Shown here in pieces: positions 48,369 to 60,039 of a stretch of DNA of 64,000 nucleotides. A program made the translations under genes and the position numbers. This stretch comes from Vespa crabro (Eukaryota > Arthropoda > Insecta > Hymenoptera > Vespidae): NCBI RefSeq assembly GCF_910589235.1, contig NC_060964.1, forward strand, positions 8,177,707 to 8,241,706, written 5' to 3'. A model generated the notes under the pieces. The model was not told the DNA's origin and did not search any database. It worked only from the letters and a program-made list of their open reading frames with translations. How positions within the stretch are numbered: the stretch's first letter is position 1; every line of letters starts with the position of its first letter.

Positions 48369-51300
48369 AATCTTACAGGTAAATTTTTTGCTGAATCTAT
48401 ATAGATTATAAGAACGGCCGTGCTCATTGATGTTACACGAAGTTCTTGGGTCTCTACTAATGCCTACAAGAAAAATTAGTATTATTTATCTTATGTAAAA
48501 AAAAAAAAAAGAAATTTTAATACATTATACTTACAGCCTGCAAATCAGCTACATTTTTAGAAAGTTGAAGCCATGTCAATCGTAGATGAATCATACCATG
48601 TTTTGCTTGTTCCAATGATACCCACTGCACAATAAAGTCAATCATCATTAAATGATAAACATATTAATATTCGAAATATTTATCAACATACCGTGTCTAG
48701 AATTCCCTTCTTTTTAACACGATTAACTTCTATGGTAGCCCTATATAAATTTAGAATATGTACTAATTATAGAATTTTTTTGAAAGCTTAGTGATTGCTA
48801 ATATTCCTTTTTATATCTGTATTTGTTTTTAAAAGCAAAATAAATGTTGCATTCAATGATATATGAATAAAACCTATGTGATAATTATACACTATATACA
48901 TCATGTAAAGCAATAAACATATAGTAGCAAAAATAAATATATACAGCTGTGATATATATAATTACACTTTAATCTTGCTATTAATATTTCAAAAATAATG
49001 ATATAACAACAGTTATATCATTAATTATTAATCATACATGCAACATGCCATGGTACATTTTACTCTGTAGAAGTATTTCTTTTTAAATAAATATTATAAT
49101 AAGTAAAGTAGAATAAGAGTAATATGGTGACATGAATCTGAAAAATAAAGATTTCTTTTATCCGGAGCTAGATAGTATGTTTACATGAAACATTGTATAA
49201 TATTTAAAAATTGTCATGTATGTATACAGAATTATAATTCTTTTGTATGACTCATGCATTATAAAAAAGTTTGATACTATCCCTAGTACACCGTAGAAAT
49301 ACAAACAATAAGGGAATAGAATAGATTTTCATACTATTCTCTAAGAAATTTCAAGTGGAATCACATAGTATACTTGGTACAAGTAGCAATACCTGCCAAG
49401 TGGGTCATCCTGACCAGTGTTGTCTTTGTCAAAGAGCTGGGTAACCACGGTGTTGTAAGCTCCCAAACCCTCTTCCACTATAAACTGGCATCAGATAAAT
49501 AGTTATAGTTTTACTTCTTCCTACTTTAAGTCACCTAATCACTCTGCTGTTCTAACTTAAAATTAGAATAAAAAAAAAAAAAAAAAAAAACGAAAACACT
49601 AAGAGGGGAAAAAAAGAAGAAAAAAGAAAAAAGAAAAAACATTATATTGTTTAAGAAAACATATTGAAGTAATCCGATAAAATCATAAAATAATAAGAAA
49701 AAATTATTTAGATGGACAATTGTTAATTTTTCATATTCCACAATATACAGCTAAAAATTTATATATACAAAATATAGATACAATTATAGAAATTATTAAT
49801 TAAAAAACTAATTTAACATACAAAAAGCACACACCATTATAATTGAAATTAGCATAAGCATTTTAATTTTAATTGATTCTTATTAAATGGTGTTATCATT
49901 TAATAAGACATTACTACCTGCCAAGAAAGTCATCAAATCGCATAGAAGGAAAACTTGGATCCCAATCCCAAAGGGACACCACAGCTTCTTGTTTAATGCA
50001 TGAACTGATCATAGCCTGTGTGTCAATATTATGAAGTGAAATATATAAAATTGAAAATACTACTTCGATAGATTTAAATATGTATGCATGTATTTGTATA
50101 AACCAACAGTTATATTGTCGCATATGATTTTGAATATTATAAATAGATATATATATTTTTTTTCTAAATTCCCAATAAATTGTTTCTTCACATGTATTAG
50201 TTATCCAAAAATATATTTAGTAGAAAGCATTATTGAAAACCACATAAACAATTGATACCACATAGAAATGATATATTCATGCACTGGTTAAACATGCTTT
50301 TAAAAACAGAAACATTACCTATAATTTCACTTTTTACACGAACATGCAAGTATTTTACTGTAATATAAATGCTGACAAAAATTATTTAAGAAAAAAGCAG
50401 CTGGTAATGAAAAAATATGTAAATGATAAGATCAATATATATATATATATATATACAATAAAAGTACAAATGGTATTGTATTAATGTACACATAGGTATA
50501 TGTAGATTTACAAGGATTTTAACTTTTTTTTTTCATTATAAAAAATTATAAAAAAGAATATATAGTTCATTATAAAAGGAATGTAGTTATATATTATGAA
50601 AATTACGATAATCGTGAACTTTTTATTAAAATTAACAAATAGTATATATTATTTTATCATACCTTCCAAGGCTTTCATCGCCCTTAGTATCATCATAGTC
50701 CCATACAAGCACTGTCAGTTGCTGAGCGATGGCCGATGAGATGGCACACTGGTCCACATAATGTGTCACACATCACATACACACATACATACTGAATTGT
50801 GATATTAAATTAAAGTAACATGTACTAAGATGTTCCCGATCTATACTTTCAAGAAAAGCTGATATAACTCTTAGAAGCAAAGGAAACTTGTAACATAAAC
50901 ATGACATATATGAAAGAGGAGTAATTTTATGTTTAAGCAATTATTAGTAGATATTAGAGAGATGAGAAGTGTTAGAATAGTTGTATCTTTATGATGAAAC
51001 TAAAATAAAATTCATATCATTTTTCTATAAGATTTAAATATATTATTTATCAAATAATCAATAAATAAAAAAATGCTTATAAAATATGAATTTGAGTGAA
51101 CGTAATTGTTTCTTTAATAATAGAGGATGTATCTTACCATTCAATAGATCTTGATGAAAAAACATCTTATAATGTAATAAATTGCAGTGAAGCTCATGCA
51201 TTTTATATATTGTTAATAATCTATATGATTGATTAATGAAAAAAATTGATCATACCTCACACCAAAAGTCCCATTGTGGATTAACGGTATTGTCGATTGT

Positions 51301-52839
51301 TTTGGTTCTAAATTGTTGAGCACCAACATTTATAATAGCATATGGATCAGATTTGCCTTTACCCAACATACCAATATCTTTCTTCATAAGATGTTTTGCT
51401 TCAATAACATGAATTCTCAGAATACCCTATCAAATTAAAATAATTAAAAATAAATTACATATATTAGAAATGAAATAGTTAATTGGATTTTACCTCAGGT
51501 TCAGGAATCTTCAATGTTTCTACTGGTATTTGTTCGCTCAAAGGAATGACAATTTTATTTGGCAACACCACAATTGCAGCTATTTGTTCTATAATTGTTT
51601 TTCTTAAAGTCTCACTATACACATAATATTTCATATTAATGCAATTAAAAAAAAAAAAAAAAAAGTAAACAAATAATGCTATAGCATAATTAAATATTAT
51701 TTTGTTCTATGTGGAAATACTAAGCATTGTACCTAAAACCAGGAAGATCAAGTACATCAGCTACTCCTACTAGATTAAAATTGATTGCTGGTACATTTAA
51801 AAAGAAGACCTGTACTCCTCCAATTATTGGTATCACTGATATTATTGGTTTCATGACAACACGCATTAGACCTCGAAGCTAATATAATAATAATTATATA
51901 ATAAAAATTCATAAGGATTTTTATGCTTTAAGATATGGACATTTTTCAAAAGACTTACTTGAAAATTTTTGATACCACCTTTTATATTCCCAACAGAAAA
52001 TGTAATATCACAATCTCCAGCATACCTAGAAACGTAATCATATAAATAAGAATATTTAACTGAAGCTCATTTAATAGAAATTAAATACAAACATCACATC
52101 TGCATCCAAGATGATTTCATTTCTTGAAGTATTTTTATCATATACTTTTATTCCATAGATTTTGAGAGGCTGAAATAATGGAAAAACAAAAGAGAAAAAA
52201 AGAGAGAAAAAAAGAGAGAAAAAAAAAAGAAAAAATAAATATTTATAGATTACATAAATGTTTGTATAATATAACTTACAATTCGACCTAAGACTAATCT
52301 TTCAAATTGAAACCCCTTTATCTTATAATCGGCTAGCTTTTGGACAATAGATGGCTCTATTGTTTGCTTACAAAGTTCACGAGCATACTGATTAATACTT
52401 GGCCAAACCTTATACAATATCTAAAAATAGAAAATATATACAAATGATAAAAATAATATATATATATATATTAATATTAATAAAGTTCAAAATAAATAAA
52501 TCCTACCCTATTTAGCCATTCAGCTCTATCGAAATCAGGGAAATAAACCCATGATGGTAATTCATCCATTCTTTTTCCAATCAATTCTTTTTCATTAGCC
52601 AATATACTAGCTTGTGCAGTAATTGCTCTTAGCTGTTGATCTTTCTGTCGTTCTGATTTCCATACAAAAACCATAATAGGACAAAGCAACCATGCTAAAT
52701 TTATATTCATGTATCCGCAACCCCATATAATACCAGCAGTTGTTAACTTTATAAAGAACGATGTAACTAATGAAGATATATTCATGTATGGCCAAGTATT
52801 TGGTTTAGATACTTTATTTTCATTCGGTTCAGCTTCCAT
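46807..52839 (-). CDS. Esyt2: Extended synaptotagmin 2 (SMP plus three C2 domains)
   Basis: Minus-strand exons 52839-52507, 52420-52280, 52169-52093, 52025-51959, 51878-51733, 51614-51494, 51426-51256, one of three alternative exons (50748-50663, 50015-49918 or 49484-49393), 48740-48692, 48624-48535, 48463-48377, 48233-48075, 47977-47825, 47735-47612, 47516-47225 and 47134-46807. With the first alternative this gives 807 residues. An N-terminal hydrophobic hairpin (about 20-60) anchors it in the ER; an SMP lipid-transfer domain spans about 100-280 (ELPSWVYFPDFDRAEW, PIIGGVQVFFL). C2A (296-410) carries KGKSDPYAII; C2B covers about 427-565; a Ser-rich linker precedes C2C (about 670-800) with IPDPYVKLYLLPDK. 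The family tethers ER to plasma membrane and moves glycerolipids in response to calcium. It is divergent from Serinc. Confidence 0.96.
48298..48364. repeat. (TC)n-(TA)n microsatellite in an Esyt2 intron
   Basis: A short CT run passes directly into about 22 TA units, ending about 13 bases before the exon 11 boundary. Confidence 0.85.
49393..49484 (-). CDS. Esyt2: Esyt2 alternative exon 8C (C2A calcium-loop exon)
   Basis: 92 bases, the same phases as 8A and 8B. It encodes FIVEEGLGAYNTVVTQ then LFDKDNTGQDDPLGR, the version most like canonical synaptotagmin and mammalian E-Syt loops. The acceptor ends GCCAG and the donor is GTATTG. Confidence 0.85.
49918..50015 (-). CDS. Esyt2: Esyt2 alternative exon 8B (C2A calcium-loop exon)
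   Basis: 98 bases, the same entry and exit phases as 8A. It encodes AMISSCIKQEAVVSLWDWD then PSFPSMRFDDFLGR, giving calcium loop 3 a four-residue longer, proline- and phenylalanine-containing tip. The acceptor ends ACACAG and the donor is GTAGTA. Confidence 0.85.
50663..50748 (-). CDS. Esyt2: Esyt2 alternative exon 8A (C2A calcium-loop exon)
   Basis: 86 bases, entered in phase 0 and left in phase 2. It encodes CAISSAIAQQLTVLV followed by WDYDDTKGDESLGR. It has an acceptor ending CCAG and a GTATGA donor. It supplies the end of the C2A beta-sandwich and calcium loop 3, where WDxD and a later Asp/Glu are the expected ligands. It is the 5'-most of three interchangeable exons. Confidence 0.85.
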
Positions 52840-53531
52840 AATTATGATCTTGTAATTACGTCAATATTTTTTCTCTACTTAAATGGTCTATATTTTTAAT
52901 CTTCCTAGGAAATAAAAGCGTTATTTTTATGTTAAGAAATATTATTAATTCTATTATAAAAAGAAAAAAGAAAAAAAAAAAAAGAAAAAAAGAGAAGAGA
53001 AAGAATAGAATAATGTATGATAAATATTACGTTAAGTATATTTTCACATTGAATAGAAAATTAATGTTTGCAGGATATAAAAAGAAAAAGCATGATTAAT
53101 AGTTTATAGCAATTGGTTGTTGTTAGCATTTGCAAGAATATAATACAAGTTGCTTACGCTTATAATAAAACGCTTAGCATTCCTTTTAATTGTACTAACA
53201 ATGAAGAGATGACGCCGATAGTAAATCGTTTTTAGCTATTAGTCATTTCTTACCTTTTCAAGGCCGATAAGATAAATCTGATATTTCAAAGATACCCCTG
53301 AAGTGTTCTACAAATTGTAAACTTCTACGCTGACGTCAGTAGTCAGCTGATTATCTGAAGTTGTCTCCTCAATATATTTGTCAAGACGCCATTGTTATGA
53401 ACGTACTGTTACGACTCCGATAACTTTTTCCATAGTATATATATATATGATCAATTTTATACTAATTTAATAATATATTTTACTTTGTTAATCTCTTATT
53501 TATTGTGTAAAAAAAGTAAGAAAGTTTCATC
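52840..53531. promoter_or_regulatory. Putative bidirectional promoter of Esyt2 (-) and Serinc (+)
   Basis: 692 bases separate the two start codons. AT-rich with a poly-purine run near 52,960-53,000 and a less AT-rich patch around 53,250-53,410. No clear TATA box in the housekeeping position for either gene. Shared promoter use is inferred from spacing only. Confidence 0.45.
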
Positions 53532-53591
53532 ATGGGTCTCGTTTGTTCCACAGCGCAGGTAAATCATTTTTTTCTGTAATATATGTATGTA

Positions 53592-53626
<35 letters not shown>

Positions 53627-56581
53627 TTAAGTAATTTCTCAAAATTATTTATGTGTCATTGTGAATTATTTATGTGTTATGTGAATACATATATATCCAT
53701 ATATGTACACGCGCACACACGAATTTTACATTGTTTGTACTTAATAACAAAAAGCTACTATTTAATATAAATATGTCAAGTGGATCATTATAATCGTTTT
53801 ATTTCTATGTCATGTAATTAACAAATGTAATGATGTATTTGATATTATTAATAAGTAAATAAAAGTCAAATATATAAATTAATAACTTTTTAAATTGTAT
53901 TAATAATTCTTATTAATTATTATAAAGTTTTAATAATGTATATTCTTTATTACAGCTTGCCTGCCTGTGTGGCAGTACAGCCTGCAGTTTCTGTTGTTCT
54001 CAATGTCCCACTTGCCGTAACAGCACTAGTACTCGCATTATGTATGCTATGTTATTAATGCTGGGTACTATAGCTGCATGTATTACTATGGCACCTGGTT
54101 TACAAGATGCTCTTAAAAAGGTAATATATATGATATTTATTTTTATTCTTGCGCTCAGTATTTAACGATAGTATCGTTATTTCAATAGGTTCCATTTTGT
54201 GCTAATAGCACAAATTATGTACCATCTTCATTTACTGTAGATTGTGAATCAGCAGTTGGTTATTTAGCTGTATATAGAATATGCTTTATTCTTGCATTAT
54301 ACTTTTTCATGATGTCAGCCATTATGATAAGAGTTAGAAGTTCGAAAGATCCACGGGCACCTATACAAAATGGGTAAGTTTATATTGAAGTAAAAAAGAA
54401 AAAGAAAGAGAAAATTATTATTGTTTTGAAAAGTGCACTCATGGTTATATAACATATATTATAGATTTTGGGCTATTAAATATCTTCTAATAATTGGTGG
54501 AATAATTGGGGCTTTCTTTATTCCTGAAAAATCATTTGGTTCAACCTGGATGTATTTTGGAATGATTGGAGGTTTCTTTTTTATTATTATACAATTAATA
54601 CTCATTGTTGATTTTGCACATTCCTGGGCAGATGCCTGGGTGGGTAATTATGAAGATACTGAATCAAAAAGTTGGTACGTAATTTTTATACTTCTTTCAT
54701 ATCTTATAATCAGTGTATAGAATTTATAATAATAATACTTGTAAAATTGATTATATAGGTATGCAGCACTTATGGGAGTTACTCTATTTAATTATGCTGT
54801 TGCTATCACCGGTGTAGTATTACTTTATGTATATTTCACTCATGTAAGTTTAATTTTTAATTGTAATATTTTCTTTGTAATAATATTTACTTTGAAAAGT
54901 AAATCTGAATTATTTATTATGTACTTTATATTTTCAGCCCTATGATTGTGCACTTAACAAATTCTTTATTTCTTTTAACCTTATTTTGTGCGTCATTATC
55001 AGCATTATTTCTATTCTTCCAAGTGTACAAAAATATCAGCCACATTCTGGTTTACTTCAGCCATCTATAGTTTCATTGTATGTCGTTTATTTAACATGGA
55101 GCGGAGTTTCTAATAGCCCAGGTATGGATTACGCAAGCTACATGAAATTAATTAGAAATATCTATGGAGTTCTCTTTGCTCATTTTTCTTAAATACATTT
55201 ACAGATCATATTTGTAATCCTGGATTCTTTGGAATAATCTCCAATGATACACATGCCAAAAATCGTGTTGCTTTTGACAAGGAAAGTATAATTGGTCTCA
55301 TAATATGGTTCAGTTGTGTTTTGTACAGTTCTCTACGTACAGCATCAAAATCATCTAAGATTACCATGTCTGACAACGTTTTAGTTAGAGATAATGGAGC
55401 TGGTATGTATGAATTAATAAGTAAATATTTTTATATTAGTAGGGTTAATTAATATTTGACAAATTTTATATGATGAATACTGCAAATATTGCATGCAAAT
55501 AATAAATTGCTAATAATTTTATTTTTCTTTAATAATTTTGATTTGCAAAATTTTTGATTTAACTTAATTATTGATTTTCAATAATTAAGATAATTTTTAT
55601 TTGTTACCTATGTTTATTACCATAAATAGAACAATCTTAATAATTAACTCTTTTACACAGTCAGGAATGCTGGAGACCAGTATCTTATCGACAATGAAGG
55701 TAGGCACACATAGCTTTATCACATGTTAGTTATGTTGACACAATTTTTAATTAAAGTATTTACTCTAGTCTTTTATGTTTATCATTGACTTATATAATTG
55801 AAAAGTCTCTGTATTTCAGAACTTTAACATTTCCACAAAATATTTTCCAAGTACATAATAGATTTCATTTTCTTGTGTAAAACACTGCATTAAACTTAAA
55901 CTAGAAGAATATTAGCGAATATTAGATATTAGAGGGAGAAAATTAATCTTACTTTACAATCATCGTGTGCCTGCTTAAATTGTCTAATTTGTGTTTAGTT
56001 TCAATTTCAATAAATATTTTACAATATAACTAATAATAAATTTATATATATATAATAGTTGTTTATACATATTATTTATATTGATTCATTATTATATTGT
56101 GGAAATATTAAAAAATATTTAAATATATTTTTAACAATTGCATAATCTATAATATCTTCCACACATGTTACTATTTAAATTCTGGAACATAATTAGACTA
56201 TACTGCAGTAGAAGGTCGCAATGGTGATTCAGAAAATGGTGAAGCTAAAGTATGGGACAATGAAGAAGAGACTGTAGCATACAATTGGAGCTTCTTCCAC
56301 TTAATGTTTGCTCTTGCTACTTTATATGTGATGATGACTCTTACCAATTGGTATGAGTAAGTATCTTTTAAGTATATACTAAAATCTAATGAAATTTATT
56401 ATATTTTTTCATTAAAATTAAATAATAAAAAATGTTTTACAGACCAAATTCAAACTTGGACACCCTGAATTCTAATGTTGCATCAATGTGGGTAAAAATT
56501 ATTTCTTCGTGGTTATGTATGACCCTTTATGTTTGGTCTCTGGTAGCACCAATACTCTTCCCAAACAGAGAGTTCTCATAA
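53532..56581 (+). CDS. Serinc: Serinc (serine incorporator / TMS1 family)
   Basis: Ten exons (53532-53558, 53956-54120, 54189-54373, 54465-54674, 54759-54843, 54938-55121, 55205-55402, 55661-55699, 56197-56356, 56443-56581) give 463 residues. The first coding exon is only nine codons (MGLVCSTAQ). Family features are the cysteine-rich start LACLCGSTACSFCC, about ten hydrophobic segments, VDFAHSWADAWVGN, LYVYFTHPYDCALNKFF, YVVYLTWSGVSNSP and the C-terminal AYNWSFFHLMFALATLYVMMTLTNWY with VAPILFPNREF. Serincs were named for a proposed role in serine-lipid synthesis; later work supports lipid scrambling in plasma membrane and endosomes. Exon 8 is 39 bases (13 residues) with phase 1 at both ends, so it could be skipped without frame change. 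Confidence 0.96.
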
Positions 56582-58035
56582 ATTGGAGATTTTTTCGAGA
56601 AAAAAGAAATAAGATCTTATTAAACAGGTATTCATTGTATTTATTTTAAGCTTGAGAAATTATGCATCAATGATACATACAAATTTTACGATATAGCTTG
56701 TTCTTTTGATCTTTGCTCGTGATTCTAAAGTGCAAAGATTAATATTATTCCCATCAGATAATATATTACTACAAAATATTAATATATTAATATATTGCTT
56801 GTTAAGCTAATTAATGTGTCCTTAAATGATCTGCCAAAAATAATTTAATATATATACATAATGTCACTGAGATATATAATATATAACATTAAAGCATAAA
56901 ATTGAATAGAAGATTATTTATAATATTTTCAATTCATTGTTTCAAATTCATTGTTTAATAGTTAAAGAATTTAAATATTATGTGCATGATTATATCTGTA
57001 GTATATGCTTCTTTAATGTAACAACGTTTATGCTAATCTACAATTAAATAACAATATTATGTACCACCCAAGCATTTATATGATAGATCATAATTTAATG
57101 GAAAGTTATTATCACGAAATATAATTATCAATATAAATATAATATATATAATCATGAATGAGCTTTAATAGTTATCACATGAGCTTTGATCATTAAAATT
57201 ATTGTTTTGCGATATTACAATGGGAGATGATTTGAAAAGATTTTTGCTTATATTTCCAAGTTCATACTTTTTCTTTTATTATTTCACTAATGTTAACATT
57301 TTTGTTTTATCAATTTTTTTTTCTTTTTCATTTTTTCTTTTCTATTTTTATTTTCAGTTAAAAATCTATCCTGAATTATGTTCATATTACGACTTACCTA
57401 ATGAGAATTACACGCAAGTATTATCGTACATACGCATTCTCAGATTGTTTGGAATATCATGATATGTATAATATGAAATTTTTATCTCTACGATAATAAT
57501 TTTTTATGTAAGTAATGTAGATTGATATCTTGCAGAACATAGTTTTATAAAGTATTATAATATTCTGTAAGTACTAAAAAAACAAAATTTTATATATATA
57601 TATATAAAATTAAAATTTTATATATATATAAAAAACTAGCGAGCGAACTTGTGAAGATTGCATTTATTTGGAATTAAATGCCATTGCTCGATAATATCGA
57701 TAGTATAAAGGTAAAATCAAGAGTGTTGGAAAGTTTAGGATTTTATATATACATATACATATTTGTAATATTTTCTATTAATTATATAATATGTCACATG
57801 AAAACATTTATTATAATCAGAAAAGATAAAAAGATAATAAAAAGATAGTGAGTAGAAAAGAATAGTATAATAACATTATTTATATAGCATTACATATTAT
57901 AACATATATGTATGATACAAATACTTTTTCTTGACTGGCATATACATTGTATATGATGGCAAGTAACAAAATTTATACTTAATTTCTATAACCAGAAAAT
58001 ATAATATATGTATGTATATGTATGTACATATATAC

Positions 58036-58116
<81 letters not shown>

Positions 58117-58188
58117 ATTCGTCGGGACTATTTACAATAATTAAATATAATTTTGGTAGGAAAATAAAATACATTTGGTATATCTACA
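56582..58188. other. Tail-to-tail spacer of Serinc (+) and NRF-6 (-)
   Basis: Very AT-rich, with a TA-rich inverted repeat near 57,583-57,632 and a (TA)n microsatellite at about 58041-58111. The frame at 57202-57462 is mostly phenylalanine and tyrosine from T-rich DNA and is not supported. Confidence 0.6.
58041..58111. repeat. Long (TA)n microsatellite
   Basis: About 35 uninterrupted TA units, preceded by TATG/CATA-type degenerate units. It lies about 80 bases beyond the NRF-6 stop codon. Confidence 0.9.
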
Positions 58189-59949
58189 TTATTCCAATTT
58201 CAATGGCTTTGATATTTGTTCTCGTAGCGTTTGTTTTTTCAGTAAATGATTCTTGATATTTTGAAAGGGCGTATCAAAGAGTAGAGTAAGAATAACGGAT
58301 GCGATGAGGATCCATACCATTTCTACGATATTAAACTATAGTAAAAAAAAAAAAAAAAGAAAAAGATTATTTGTGAGTAATCATTATTATTTTATGATAC
58401 TTAGTCATACGATCAATAAAATATAATATTATTTGTCATATATACATATGTTTGCTATACGTACCACCAATTTTAAGAAGTCATAATACTCGGCACTACG
58501 AGTCTGTCCGACATTGTAGAAAAATACAGGGAATTGCGTTAAATAAATCGCATAACCGAGTCTCGTGGTAATTAAAAATCCTCTCCAAGCTAAAATTCTA
58601 CTTAACCATCCTGTAACGTAATGATTAATGCAACATTAACATCGTTTTTCTTTGACTAAGATAAATGAAGTTTGTATTACTTGCCATTTGTATTTCCTGT
58701 TTGATGTACCACTATTATCCAAGCGAAAAGTGCGCACCATCCGATAGGAGCAAAAGCATTATATGCGGCTGCATGCATTGGATTATAAATATAATCAATA
58801 GTTCCCATTTTTGCTGGACCAAAAATGGAGCCAAAGAACATTACCGTACATAAAATCCAGCCTATGTAATAGGTAGTCTAGGTTGATTAAAAGAAACAAA
58901 TTAAATATATGATAACGTTCAACATTTCACGCGTAACACTAATAATTCTTACTTTTTTCATTTTATATTCTTTAGGTAAAGATCGTAGCAAGTATCCAAC
59001 AAATATACCAATAATATATACGGTCAATCTGTGAGTTGGTAAAATATACGACATATTAGCCGTATCAAACAATTGTTTTATTCTGCAAGAGAATATAAAT
59101 GTGTGTAGTTACATAGTATTAATTAATATCAAAATAAACCATACGATGAGAGATACTCACGAAATACCAAAGTAGACATAATTATTAAGACGTTTAAAAT
59201 ATGTAACGTAATATCTTAATATCGTCGAGAATGTAGCTAAAGTAAAAAGTATGATACTACCGATCTTTGGTTTTTTGTACAAGAGCAATACCAATAGAGG
59301 AGACAGTGCAAAAAGTTGAGTATCTATACCTACGTGATGCGTATGCGTCAAACACTAAGAAATTAATTCAATTAATAATTTATTCTCTGCGTTTTAATTG
59401 TCTCTACTATTAAAGAACAGAGGATTACACAATTTATTTTAAACGCTTACCATATTCTCAAATCCAAAATAATTATGAATAAATAAGAAATTTCTCCACC
59501 ACGTTTGTTTACAAATATTAGCGTGTTGTATAACAACTAAATTCCATTGAGGTCCGGAACCCAGATACGGCAAGATATAAGTACAAAATAATATCAATGC
59601 CCCTAAAGTTGGTACCAGTCTGAAAAAAGGTCAGCGAGTGAACATTCGTTCTTTATGATTTCAATTGTAAACAAATCTCATTGATTTTCGTTACCTCAAA
59701 AATCGCGAGAGATATTCATTTTTAATATCCAAATGGCCAGTTTTTTTTATTCTTCCAAGAAAAGAATATGCGGTAAGAAGGCCAGAGAGCATGATAAATG
59801 GGTCGGTGTAAAGGCTGGCAGCTCTGCCTACGACCGTCCATGGCTCACCTAAATACTGGACCAATAACTTACGTTGTACTTGATAAATATCATGTAAAAT
59901 TTAATCGTTCAATCGCGAACGCTGACGTAATTGCATGTACGCTTCTACA

Positions 59950-60039
<90 letters not shown>

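Noticed and set aside
57202..57462. 86-codon frame rich in Phe and Tyr
   Set aside because: Derived from T-rich DNA in a convergent spacer; no family features.
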